Source: Temnothorax longispinosus
Taxonomy: Eukaryota > Arthropoda > Insecta > Hymenoptera > Formicidae
Reading direction: 5' to 3'
Assembly (NCBI RefSeq): GCF_030848805.1
Contig: NC_092361.1
Location: 9,629,928-9,693,927 of the forward strand
Length of the DNA: 64,000 nt
Part shown: piece by piece, positions 44,444-55,500 of the stretch
Numbering within the stretch: the stretch's first letter is position 1
Layout: the number at the start of each line of letters is the position of its first letter
Notes under the pieces: generated by a model
Databases searched by the model: none
Seen by the model: the letters and a program-made list of their open reading frames with translations, nothing else
Told to the model about the DNA's origin: nothing
Translations under genes and position numbers: made by a program

Positions 44444-45430
44444 GTAAGTTCCAGTTTCCTTAATTCATTCGGCAGTTTGGATATATTGTCGTATCTGACA
44501 TTATCATATGTACTTATCTGTTCGGTATCGAACGCATTAAATCTATAAAATCCGTAAAAGTGATCCTAAATTATTCCGGGAAACGATTTTAATTTGAAAG
44601 CTTTTATAAAAGCTTATATATCAATTCTAAACTTATTCCAGAAATAAGCCGGTCGTTTCTTAGAACATGCAAGAGACAAAAAAACTGTCTCGTTTTTGCT
44701 TGTGCCGACTCTCTCCCTTTGTCTCGGGGCCTCAGTGCGCGAGGTAAACACCCGGGACAAAGCGAGAGATTCGGCGAAAACAGCTGATAAAATTGTAAAT
44801 AGTCTTGTAAGTATTGATATCTATTAATATCTGAAATTCTTGTAAATATTCTTAATTTTAATTATAGACTTTTTATTTACAAAATTCGGGGGGAGTCGGT
44901 GGTGGGATGGAGCGAACGGTTGGCCCGGAGTTAAAGTGGAGAGAGTTAAGGGCGGTGAGAGGAGTTAAAGGCAGGGAAAATGTAGCAGTGTGGTGGAGGT
45001 GGCTTGGAAGAGGTCGAGGAAGTGGAGGAAAAGTCGAGGATAGCGTGGTTGGAGAGTGGTGAAAAAAGTCAGTAAGGGTGTTCTTGGAGGTTCGGATGAA
45101 AAGAAGGAAGAAGGGACGTGAAGGGTGGAAAGGCTGTGGAAAGGGATTGATGGCACGGAGCAAGATCTAGCCGGGTGGAGTGGTGAAACGTGGCACGTTG
45201 TGATCCGGCGACGGGAAGGAAATACGACGGAAGTGCGCTCTGGCTGGTGGTCTGAGCCGACGGGGGTGTCAATTGCTCCAAAAAAGTAGGTTAACACCAC
45301 TGCGGGTCGGCGGGACTTGTTCCGCAGTGTTCCGATCGGGGCTCCTTTTTTCGCGCATGCGCGGCTAGAATGATATATCAGTACATTTATAAAATCTATT
45401 CCCCTCTCCCCAAACTCACCCATTAATTAG
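44444..45430. other. Intergenic DNA without a recognised gene
   Basis: 44690-44780 contains an inverted pair around GAGACAAAAAAACTGTCTC. From 44880 to 45300 the plus strand is G/A-rich (GGAGTTAAAG..., GTGGAGGAAAAG...), giving long but unconvincing minus-strand frames. 45340-45365 holds a GCGCATGCGC palindrome. Confidence 0.4.
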
Positions 45431-45439
45431 GAGCACCAA

Positions 45440-46275
45440 TAGAACCCCATGAAACCCTCAATTTTTAACCCTATAGTAACCATCCCCATAAAATTAGTAA
45501 TCTTTTGATACCAGTTTCATCAAAATCATCAACAAAAAATTAAAAAATTTTTGGCACCGGTTTCAAAAAAATCGATCTATTAATAAAAAATTAAACTTAT
45601 CCTTCAAAAATTAAAAAAATGTTGGCATTGGTTTCAAGAAAATCGGTCAATTAATACTCATTATTTCTCGAAATTTGAATAATTTCCAAACCGGTTTCTA
45701 AAAAATCGGTAACAAAAAATTATCCATAAAAAAATTATTCATAAAAAATTCAGCTTTATATCTCAAAGTTTGCGGAAATTGAAGCAATCACGTACATTTT
45801 TTTTTAAACAGAAATCGGAAACCTATTTACTATTAGCAATTTTTCTAACTTTATTACATTTTTTAGTTCTTTCTACCCTTATCTATATATATAAGTACCT
45901 GACGTCTGTATGTCTGTCTGACTGCGAATTACTTGTTATTTCCCGAAAAATTTGAAAAATTTCGTAACCGGTTTTCAAAAAGATCGGTAACGAATAATTA
46001 TACACTTTATGGCAATTCCCGGAAAATTCTACCCCTACTTTATTTACAATTTTTTGAGATTTGGTCAATTATTTCCCGAAAAATTGAAAAAATTAAAAAA
46101 ACCGGTTTCCAGAAAATTGGTAACGAAAAACTATATGCTTTATGGCACTCCCCGAGAAATTCTACCTCTATTTCATATACTTTTCGTAAAAATTCGGTCC
46201 ACTAACGAATGAGTAGTTCGCGGTCAGACATACATACATACATACATACAGACGACGGTACTTATATGTATAGAT
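45440..46275. repeat. Satellite-like array, units of about 125-135 bp (block 1)
   Basis: Units carry (A/C)CCGGTTTC(C/A)A(G/A)AAAAT(C/T)GGTAACGA, then (C)TATGGCA.TCCCCG(A/G)(G/A)AA(A)TTCTACC, then TATTTCC(C)GAAAAATT(T)GAAAAA. The last units end GTAGTTCGCGGTCAGACA with a CATA run. The left edge (about 45883) and right edge (46275) also form an inverted pair around ATATAAGTACC.GACGTCTG. Block 2 is at 47480-47830. Confidence 0.65.
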
Positions 46276-47480
46276 TAATTTTATTACAGTTATTTACTAT
46301 TAATTATATTATTTTATATTTATAATTATTTAGACATATATAGAGTGCTCGGGGGAGGGGGGGTGTAAGACCGTCTCCGGATTCGCGAATTGATCGAAAT
46401 GCTGGTTTTCAAAGGACCAGAGGGGCAATCCCCTCACGAGAAGCGAAAAAGAAAGCGAAATAGCAAAGCGAAAGCGACTCACCGTTCCGTTGCCCGATGT
46501 TCTCCTGGTAGCCTCGTGTGGTGTCCGGTCCTTCCTGCGATGGTGGAGAACGGAAAGCGTGCAGCAGGCAAGGATGTGCAGCCGGCACAATGTGCAAGCA
46601 GGCAGGCAAGCAAAACGTGCAAACGGGCAGGCAGGCGATATAGGCATTCAAGTGCAGGTAGAGGCAAGCAAGCAAGGCCCGAGATCAGTGAATCGACTCG
46701 TCAAGATGCAGAAAATGTGCGTGTTGACGCGATCACCTCCAAACTCAGAGTGTCTGCTCCGGTACTCCTCGGCTCACGCACCTGCGAATTGCGGCGCGAG
46801 CGAGTACCAAGATCCAGTAATTGGGCGGCCCACCCGGGCGGGCAGCACGAGTCGGTTGAGTCGCGCGAAATATTGACATGCTAACGATCGCAATCCGCTA
46901 ACGTTCCGCGCGAGTCACTAAACGCGAATTTTAGGTTGCCGACGGCAACGCTTCAACAATGTTTAACTAATGATACGAGACGCAACTTATCAACTAATAG
47001 GTAACGCGAACATCAAACAATCAACTTAGCGACTAATATGTACACGCAGCAACTATATACACGTGAACTCCTAACATATAGATTTAAAAAATATAAATAT
47101 TATTGTTTTTTTTACACGTACCCACGAACTATATATATAACATATTTCATTTAAAACTGATCGACCTATGAACGATATCATTTATTAAATTTATATTTAT
47201 TTTTATGAAAAAGATTTAGTTATTATTAATTTTATTACATTTATTTTATATTTATAATTATTTAGATATATGTTTATTTTAAAAATATAAATATTATTGA
47301 AAGTAATTTTTTTTACACCCACGAACTATACGTTTTGCAAGATTAAATAAAACTCAATTAATTAATTAATATTTATAATTACAATTTTTGTAATCTCTGC
47401 AATCAAAATATTAATATCGTTAAATATCGATACTACATTCTTTAGTTTTTTCTACCCCTATTTCATGTAATTATTTCAGA
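46276..47480. other. Unclassified insert between satellite blocks
   Basis: 46360-46880 is GC-richer and begins TGTAAGACCGTCTCCGG, with CAGGCAGGCAAGC repeats. A 164-codon plus-strand frame starts at 46390 but has no recognisable domain and shares its stretch with frames on the other strand. It might be a retrotransposon LTR fragment. 46900-47480 is AT-rich with nothing visible. Confidence 0.35.
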
Positions 47481-47880
47481 TTCGGTCAATTATTTCCCAA
47501 GAAATTGGAAAAATTTCGTAACCGGCTTCCAAAAAGATCGGTAACGACAAATTATACACTTTATAGTACTCCCCGGAAAATTCTACCTCTATTTCATATA
47601 AAATTCTTTGAGATTCGGTCGGTTATTTCCCGAAAAATTAGAAAAATTAGAAAAATCGGTTTCCAGAAAATCGGTAACGAAAAACTATACACTTTATGGC
47701 ACTCCCCGAAAAATTCTACCCCTACTTCATGTACCCTTGATAAAAATTCGGTCCACTAACGAATGAGTAGTTCGCGGTCAAACAGACAGACAGACAGACA
47801 GACGTCCGGTACTTATAATAATAGACTAGATTTTTCGCCCGCGCTTCGCGCGGGCTCAGAATCTATTACCCTCTCCCCCA
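47480..47880. repeat. Satellite-like array (block 2) with GC hairpin end
   Basis: Two units of the same family as block 1 (47490-47620 and 47621-47760) are followed by GTAGTTCGCGGTCAAACAGA, a CAGA run and GCCCGCGCTTCGCGCGGGC. A 17-19-bp hairpin near an element end can be a Helitron feature, but I see no CTRR terminus. Confidence 0.55.
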
Positions 47881-48103
47881 ACTCATTCATTAATTAGGTC
47901 AATTAGATAGAAAAAACAAGGTCAATAAACGAGCATTAAAGGATGTTTAAAAACATATAATTAATTGGTATATATATGTTACAGTCAAAGCCCGAAACGC
48001 AGGCATTTCTAGGATTGACTAGTCAATCCTGGGGAACGACCAAGCGTCTTAGTCAAAGCCCGAAATAAGTTTTGCGTTTCGGCTTTTGACTAATCAATCC
48101 TAG

Positions 48104-49779
48104 GAATAACTAATACGGCTAGTCAAAGTTAGAAGCTAAAGAAAAATTACTTCGGACTTTGACTAGTCAATCCTAGGTGGGGCTTAATTCGGACTGTGTG
48201 ACTGTTAACAAATAAAATCAAGATTTTTTTTACTAAATTAAATTCTTATTGTTATTAATGCCCCGCGACGCGAGATATTAAACGTTAAAGTTGACAGGTA
48301 TCAAGTTATGAAGAAGCTAAAGAAAAATTACTTTGGACTTTGACTAGTCAATCCTAGGTGTGGCTTAATTCGGACTGTGTGACTGTTAACAAATAAAATC
48401 AAGATTTTTTTTACTAAATTAAGTTCTTATTGTTATTAATGCCCCGCGACGCGAGATATTAAACGTTAAAGTTGACAGGTATCAGGTTATGATTCCTGTT
48501 ATACCGACGAGCTGTAGCGACTACGGCGACTACTGGCGACTACGAACATGCCCTGTGGCCACATGCGCATGCTCAGTGGCTGCACGCGCATGCAAAACTG
48601 CGCCAATTTTAAATGAATCAATCGTGCAGAAAACCAAGCATCTCAATTCAAGCTGTTAGGTCTCACGCTGGGAGTTTCATTAGTTTAATTATGCGTGGGA
48701 AGCACACACACACACACACACACACGAAAGGGTGCGAGGGGGGCCTTCGGCCCCCCCCCCCCCCCCGCACCCACCCCGTCGGTAGGCAGCGTGGACCTCG
48801 CTTTACAACATAAAGTACATGCTAAGTTGTAAAGCGAAATTATAAAGCACATGCATGGAGGGGTGCAAGGGGGCTTACATGCGTGAGCGCACGTGAACAG
48901 AAAGGCTTTTCTCCCCTGCACCCTCCCCCATGCATGTACTTTATAATTTTGTTTTACAACTTAGCATGTACTTTATGTTGTAAAGCGAGGTCCACGCTGC
49001 CTACCGACGGGGTGGGTGCAAGGGAGGAGGGGCGAAGGCCCCCCCCTCGCACCCCCCGTGTGTGTGTATGTGTGTGTGTGTGTGTGTGTGCTTTTCACGC
49101 ATAATTAAACTAATAAAACTCCCAGCGTGAGACCTAACTGCTTGAATCGAGATGCTTGGGTCATTCTGCACGATTGATTCATTTAAAATTGGCGCAGTTT
49201 TGCATGCGCGTGCGGCCACTGAGCATGCGCATGTGGCCACAGGGCATGTTCGTAGTCGCCAGTAGTCGCCGTAGTCGCCGTAGTCGCTACAGCTCGTCGG
49301 TATAACAGGAATCATAACCTGATACCTGTCAACTTTAACGTTTAATATCTCGCGTCGCGGGGCATTAATAACAATAAGAACTTAATTTAGTAAAAAAAAT
49401 CTTGATTTTATTTGTTAACAGTCACACAGTCCGAATTAAGCCACACCTAGGATTGACTAGTCAAAGTCCGAAGTAATTTTTCTTTAGCTTCTTCATAACC
49501 TGATACTTGTCAACTTTAACGTTTAATATCTCGCGTCGCGGGGCATTAATAACAATAAGAACTTAATTTAGTAAAAAAAAAACTTGATTTTATTTGTTAA
49601 CAGTCACACAGTCCAAATTAAGCCACACCTAGGATTGACTGGTCAAAGTCCGAAGTAATTTTTCTTTAGTTTCTAACTTTGACCAGCCGTATTAGTTATT
49701 TCTAGGATTGACTAGTCAAATGCCGAAGTGATTTTTCTTTAGTTTCTAACTTTAACCAGCCGTATTAGTTATTCCTAGC
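48104..49779. mobile_element. Foldback element: giant palindrome with tandem repeats in its arms
   Basis: The left arm (about 48104-48874) is complementary to the right arm (about 48910-49779), with only about 35 bp between them. Each arm contains two direct copies of a unit of about 180 bp (GAAAAATTAC...GACTAGTCAATCC...GACAGGTATCA), a CA/GT microsatellite and a C- or G-rich tract. The motif GGATTGACTAGTCAATCC is itself palindromic. This structure is typical of foldback-type transposons. No coding capacity. Confidence 0.8.
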
Positions 49780-49833
49780 GGATTGTCGGGACGAGCAGAG
49801 TTATAAACAAACAACAATGTAACCAAACATTCT

Positions 49834-50091
49834 TTAAAACTTGTTATTAGCTAACTTGTCAAGTATACTGAAATATGAGTCATCAAGAAATTCTGTGTCC
49901 GTATTAGAGTTGACCCCGTTTTTTTGTTCTTTAATATGTAGCATCTCTGAAATGAGTCTCTTATGAAAATTAGGTTCGGAATCGAGTATCGATGTATTAT
50001 CCCAATCGAAAGTGTGATTGAATTTTGTGGTATGTTCGGAAATCAAGTTTCCGGCCTTAAGTTTCAACGGTTTTATACTCATGACAATCAT
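49834..50091 (-). pseudogene. Penelope-like element, C-terminal coding remnant
   Basis: An 85-residue frame contains SEHTTKFNHTFDWDN, ILDSEPNFHKRLISEMLHI and KEQKNGVNSNTDTEFLDDSY, the segment following the GIY-YIG core in Penelope-like proteins. The upstream RT part is absent. The element at 17305-19159 has the equivalent NFDHEFDWENVEILDKERF, confirming the match. Confidence 0.8.
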
Positions 50092-50368
50092 CTCAGTTAT
50101 ACACGATCTTTACAGAAAAACCTTTTTATATTCTGACCACACATTCTGAGAACAATTATGGACCGAACCTAATTTATTCTCGCCTCCGAACAAAGAATCA
50201 ATTACGTAATTTCACTGACTACATTTCATCTCTGACTTTGACTTCGTAGATGCATCGACTCAGTATGTATTCGCTAGACAATCGAATGGTGATGTGGATC
50301 GATAGACTTAAGATTTGTATAATAGTATTGTAACACGACGAATTCTACATGTTAATTATTTACCACGG

Positions 50369-50407
50369 CTGAAGAAGACTCAGTGAAGTCGAAACGTTCC
50401 GTTCTAT
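50369..50407 (+). ncRNA. Hammerhead-ribozyme-like core in the Penelope-like end
   Basis: CTGAAGA (50369-50375) is followed by GACT (50377-50380) pairing with AGTC (50387-50390), then GAAA (50391-50394) and ACG-TTC-CGT, which could form a minimal stem III. Its strand is opposite to the nearby coding remnant, as expected for the inverted 5' copy. Stem I is not evident. Confidence 0.4.
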
Positions 50408-50679
50408 GTATATATACCAATTAATTATATGTTTTTAAACATCCTTTAATGCTCGTTTATTGGCCTTGTTCTTTCTATTTAATTTTCAATTTATACGAGC
50501 GTAGTTACTTTTATTTATTTATAGGTCAATTAGGAGCACCAAATTTAATATTTTTTCTTCTCAAACTCTAACCTACATCTTTGAATTCTTTTTTAATAAA
50601 TAATAAATAATAGATAATATTATAGATCGAGATTAGCATATTGTCAAATATTTCAAAAATGAGTAGGTGTTATTTTGAG

Positions 50680-51010
50680 AGATCTACCCCGGGGGCTCCG
50701 AGGGGGGAGCGGGGCGGGGGGGACTCGAGGACGAGGGGGGCTTGATGGCGAGGGGGTCCGCGGGGAGGAGGGGGGACTCGAGGGCGCGGGTGGTCCGCGG
50801 GGGGGGATCGGCGAGCATGTCGGGACATGTTGTTTATTAAATGTTAATAAACATATCGTTGACAAGGGGTACCGCCGAGGGGGAAGGGGTGTCTGCGTTC
50901 TACGTCGAGGATGGTCCGGGGGGGGTAGGTGTCCGCGTTCTAGGGCGAGGGGGTCCGCGGGGGGGTAGGTGTCTGCGTTTTAGACCGAGGTAGTCCGCGG
51001 GGAGGGGGTC
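50680..51010. repeat. G-rich left terminal region of Polinton B
   Basis: Units such as CGAGGGGG(T)CCGCGGGGGGG and GGTGTCTGCGTTCTA repeat. A segment GTCGGGACATGTTGTTTATT matches the subterminal repeats of element A. Frames across it are not genes. Confidence 0.65.
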
Positions 51011-51335
51011 GTCACTTTATCGGCGCGGGGTATTACAAAGGCTAACGGGCGCCGTTCGGCTGCTGGAATTTTATCGGCAAATATAAACAAAACAGCGAGT
51101 TAGACACTTGACTTTGCAATGATCTCACCCCCGTAGAACATGCGAGCCGCCATTCGGTTACGGCGTCTCACACTACAAAAGCGAGCGTCGATGGTCCGAC
51201 GACGGTATAAAGATAAAATAGCCGAGGTAAACAATTGATAAAATTTGTCACCGATGACGATTTAACCGATTGTATAATTATCGCGGCTCTTAAAAGTTCA
51301 TACTCGGGGCTGAAGTTTTTTTGTCAAGTGGGCGG

Positions 51336-51341
51336 TATAAA
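51336..51341 (+). promoter_or_regulatory. TATA-like box for the left-end genes of Polinton B
   Basis: GGCGGTATAAAGA lies about 50 bp before the ATG at 51389. A second CGGTATAAAGA occurs at 51203-51213. Placement relative to the gene is suitable for a promoter. Confidence 0.5.
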
Positions 51342-51388
51342 GAAAACATTTTTTCAAAAACAGTGAACAAAAATAGAGATGGACAATA

Positions 51389-51745
51389 ATGGATGCAGAT
51401 TCATCCAACGAGGATCGTCCGTTGTCACCGGACAGCACTTATAACAGCGATGGAGACGATAACCGTAGAGAAGTTATGAAAAAAATAGTGTCGCGTCCCG
51501 AATTTTTAGCGTTAGATGGACGTACGAAGTGTTGCGCAATTTATTTTTATTTTGAATATGGTTCAGATAACCTGTGTTATTCGTGTATGATCGCTGCACC
51601 AGACACTGGTGAGCACATACGTAAATATCGAGAGCATGTAACCGAACCGTACGAGGTAATGAACGTTCAATTTTGCACAGATTGTCGTAATACTCCATTG
51701 TTCCAAATATATCCGTGCAACATGTGCCCGACTTGCATGAAGTGA
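51389..51745 (+). CDS. Cysteine-rich small protein of Polintons (copy B)
   Basis: 118 residues. The N-terminal third is acidic and Ser-rich (MDADSSNEDRPLSPDS). The C-terminal two thirds hold paired cysteines: TKCCAIYFYF, LCYSCM, FCTDC and PCNMCPTC, suggesting one or two zinc-binding modules. A homologue with the same layout (TKMCCIYFYF, FCASC, PCNLCPMC) is encoded by element C at 63624-63998, supporting a real, conserved gene. Function is unknown. A regulator or nucleic-acid-binding early protein would fit. It overlaps the next frame slightly. Confidence 0.75.
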   Translation: MDADSSNEDRPLSPDSTYNSDGDDNRREVMKKIVSRPEFLALDGRTKCCAIYFYFEYGSDNLCYSCMIAAPDTGEHIRKYREHVTEPYEVMNVQFCTDCRNTPLFQIYPCNMCPTCMK

Positions 51746-51795
51746 TAAAAAAAAAACATTATCGCGAGTGGGACATTATACACAACGTGCGCAAC

Positions 51796-52503
51796 ATGAC
51801 GGAACACGTGCGGATAATTGAAGAGAAATCTGTGGAGCCTCCAAAATCTTGGGATGATATACAAATGGAATGTATTACAACAGATATCATCAATGGTTTG
51901 CGTGAAGAAGATCAAGGAGTGAAATTGAGGGATGTGCGACGAATATCGCCGGTGCAGTTTCTTCGCGATCGCGAACTCGGTATACGCGGAACCGGTCAAC
52001 GCTTCGCTAGACAAAGAGTCGTTATCGATGCCTCTTCTCCTTATGACTGGGATTCTAACGTGAGACGAAAAGTGTATCGACGGCTGCGGGACGAGTGCGT
52101 TAGCGAGGAAGAATCACGTGCAGCTCGCTGTACTGACGTTGTGCCTATTGTTGACTATCGCTATTGGGCGTCTAAATTTTGTGAACAGCTCTATGATTGT
52201 GAAGCAACATACATTAAGATTCATACAGGTATTGGGAAATACGTCGAATTGGTGGTGATGAACAATTCGATACGTTTGTATATGTACCCTCACCGTTTCA
52301 ATAATCCTAATCATCCATTGATGCTTCAAAAAACCCTTGAACGTGACATTGATGATAGTAATAATTGGATGATTAATGTCCCCTACTTCAGGCCTTATTC
52401 TTTTATGTTTGACCACTATCGCATTCAAAGTGGCAAACGATACTGTTCAGCGTGCGATCGAGTCACGTGCAAGTGCTCCATCGAAGAATGTGACGTGATC
52501 TAA
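51796..52503 (+). CDS. Unknown Polinton B left-end protein (about 235 aa)
   Basis: The frame is open from 51715, but the first ATG is at 51796 (MTEHVRIIEEKSVEPP). Residues upstream (HYREWDIIHN) look protein-like, so the true start may be earlier or by splicing. Features are SPVQFLRDRELGIRGTGQRF, many Tyr and Arg residues, and a C-terminal cysteine cluster YCSACDRVTCKC. I recognise no family. It sits between the Cys-rich gene and polymerase on the same strand, about 25 bp before the polymerase ATG. It is absent from element A. Confidence 0.6.
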   Translation: MTEHVRIIEEKSVEPPKSWDDIQMECITTDIINGLREEDQGVKLRDVRRISPVQFLRDRELGIRGTGQRFARQRVVIDASSPYDWDSNVRRKVYRRLRDECVSEEESRAARCTDVVPIVDYRYWASKFCEQLYDCEATYIKIHTGIGKYVELVVMNNSIRLYMYPHRFNNPNHPLMLQKTLERDIDDSNNWMINVPYFRPYSFMFDHYRIQSGKRYCSACDRVTCKCSIEECDVI

Positions 52504-52527
52504 AAAAGACAGTATTAAAAACAAAAC

Positions 52528-55500
52528 ATGGAACATCACGATGAAACGGAACGCAACCTGTTGGAACAATCCAACCAAATCGCTACCTTGGACGAATATT
52601 TTACATGGACACGGCGATGCGAGGAATTTATTGAGCAGCTCGAAGAAGACTGTCGTTCCAAACGTCCGCGGCTCTCAATCACAGATGAGAGCCGCGTAAA
52701 CAGACAATCTTTAGTGGCAAGAATCGCGCGACTCGAAGGTGCGAAGACTCTATTACAGAGACGGTTCGTACATATCGGTGGTGAGTACGCGGCGGGCGCC
52801 GCTAGTAGTGACGATAACGCGGAAAGACTCGTTTGGCGAGAGATCGATGCCGCGTTCGAAAACCGTGTATCGACCGGTGCGGTGATAAATATCAATTACA
52901 TCGAACCGCGAAAATTTCTCGAAGACGCTGAAGTCATCGTGCTCGATCGTGTGCGGAACGTCATGCAAAGACACGCAAGTGTAAAGATAAACACTGTGTT
53001 CAACGGCGAGTTTGTGACGGGTGACAAACGTGCGAACAAAAGTGTCGGCACGGGAAACTATGAACTCTTTCGTGCGTCCGATCTGCGCGAGTGGTACGAG
53101 CGACACGTTATCGAGCCTACTTTATCGCGTCTCGAAGAGTTTCAGGAACGCGACAGCGGGTGGGCGTTGTCGCGTATACTCAATCTGACTGTGAACGTGA
53201 ACAAATACAATCCTTTGCACGCGGGATGTTACATCAATTTACCGCAAGAAATTAAATCGAAGAAAGCGGTGATCAACGTGCATTCTATGGACAATGCATG
53301 CTTCGCGTGGTCAGTGGTGGCTGCTTTACATCCAGTCGAAAGACATTCAGAACGGGAATCCTCGTACCGACATTACACAACAGTATTAAATTTACAAGGC
53401 ATTGAGTTTCCAATGATTTTGAAACAGATTAAAAAGTTCGAACGACTCAACGATATATCCATCAATGTGTATACCATCGAGGGAGAGAAGACGCCAACCG
53501 TTCTCCCGATACAGCTCACCGACCTGAAGAGAGAAAAGCACGTCAATTTGCTGTACGTGCAGGACCCGCGAGACAACAACGTGGGGCATTTCGCGTGGAT
53601 AAAAAATCTATCGCGTCTCGTTAGCTCGCAATTGAGCAGGCACAATGGTCGGAAATACTTTTGCGATCGGTGAGTACCTATACTCCTTTTTAATAAAATT
53701 ATAAAAGTATTTTTAATATAAAAAAATTTTAAAAAATGTGTTTTTCTTTTGCAGTTGTTTACATTATTTTAGATCGAGCGAGAAATTGGAAGCCCACGGA
53801 GTAGACTGCCGAGAGATAAACAACTGTGCGATCCGACTACCGAGCGAGGACGACAAGTGGCTGAGTTTTAAGAATCACAGCAGGAAGGAACGAGTTCCGT
53901 TCGTCGTGTACGCCGACCTGGAATGTACCCTCGAGAAGACGGATGCGGATCCGACAACGTCCACATACACGTCTCAACATCATCGGGTATTTAGCGTAGG
54001 ATATTACGTGCGGTGCTCGTACGACGACTCGTTATCCGCGTATCGATTTCGTCGCGATAAGGATTGCGTCGCGTGGTTCGTCGAGGAACTAAGACGTTTA
54101 GCACACGACGTAAAGAGTATCTTATCCGGTAATGTTTGCATGACGGAATTAACGCGAGACGAGCGGGAGATATTTCACAGCGCGACGCATTGCCACATTT
54201 GCGAAAAACCGTTCGAGCCAGACGACGTGCGAGTACGCGATCATTGTCATCTGACCGGTCGTTATAGAGGTCCCGCGCATTCCAACTGTAATCTAAATTA
54301 CACAGATTCGCATTACATTCCAATAATTTTTCATAATTTATCGGGTTACGACGCGCATTTTATTATCAAGGAAATAGCTACAGCGTACGAAGGACACGTA
54401 GACTTACTTCCAATCACGAAAGAAAAATACATTTCGTTCACGAAACACGTTAAAGATACCGCAGAAAAATCAGATTCGCGAAGCGACATAAAATTACGGT
54501 TTATCGATTCGTATAAATTTTTGAGTAGCAGCCTCGATAAATTAGCATCTTTTCTATGCAGAGATAAGTTAAAAATTGTACGTTCTCAATTTTTACAATT
54601 ATCGACCGAGGATTTTGATCTTTTGACGCGAAAAGGCGTATTTCCGTACGAATACGTGGATTGTGTGGACAAGCTGGAGGACACGTGTTTACCACCGCGC
54701 GAATCGTTTTACAGTTCCTTGACCGGTGACACCGTATCCGAGAGCGATTACGAGCACGCCGCTAACGTCTGGCGACGGTTCTCCGTTCGAACCTTGGGCG
54801 AATACAGCGATCTGTATCTAAAGACCGATGTCTTGTTATTGGCTGACGTTTTTGAAAATTTCCGCGACAGTTGTATAGCGAGTTACGGACTCGATCCCGC
54901 GTACTACTATACTTTGCCAGGTTTCACATGGGACGCCATGTTGAAGCATACTCGCGTAAATTTCGAACTGCTCACCGACATTGACATGGTTATGTTCATC
55001 GAACGCGGTATACGCGGTGGTCTGAGTCAATGTTCCGGCAGATACGCGCGGGCCAACAACAAGTACATGCAGTCGTACGATTCATCGAAACCGTCGTCGT
55101 ACTTGATGTACTTCGATGTAAACAACTTGTACGGCTGGGCGATGTGTGAGCCACTGCCCTACGCGGAGTTTCGATGGGTCGAAGACGTTTCGAATTTCGA
55201 CTTTAGCGCGATCGCTTCGGATTCGCCCACGGGTTATATTCTTGAGGTCGATCTAGAGTATCCGCAGAATATACACGACGCGCACGCTGACCTACCGTTC
55301 TGTCCGACGCGCGACAAACCGCCCGGCAAACGACAGGACAAACTTCTCGCCACGCTGTACGATAAGAAGCGTTACGTCATCCATTATCGCAACCTACAGC
55401 AGTGCACGCGACACGGCATTCGGGTCACAAAGATACATCGCGTATTGCAATTCACTCAATCTACGTGGCTCCGCACTTACATCGAGCTCAATACGAAATT

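Larger units (their letters stand above)
47907..50522 (-). mobile_element. Penelope-like remnant with inverted ends, interrupted by a foldback element
   Basis: The ends are inverted copies of each other: 47907-47980 (ATAGAAAAAACAAGG, then AATAAACGAGCATTAAAGGA) against about 50408-50482. An 11-bp duplication AGGTCAATTAG flanks the composite (47896-47906 and 50523-50533). Inside, a GIY-YIG-end coding remnant lies on the minus strand (49834-50091) and a hammerhead-like core at 50369-50407. Inverted terminal copies and variable-length duplications are known for Penelope-like elements. The foldback palindrome at 48100-49780 appears to have landed in it. Confidence 0.65.

Noticed and set aside
46390..46884. 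164-codon plus-strand ORF
   Set aside because: No recognisable domain. It is composed of charged and CAGG-repeat-derived residues, with frames open on the other strand. I kept it only as part of an unclassified insert.
47823..47860. Helitron 3' end at the GCCCGCGCTTCGCGCGGGC hairpin
   Set aside because: No CTRR terminus, TC start or Rep/helicase coding was found, so the hairpin alone is not enough.
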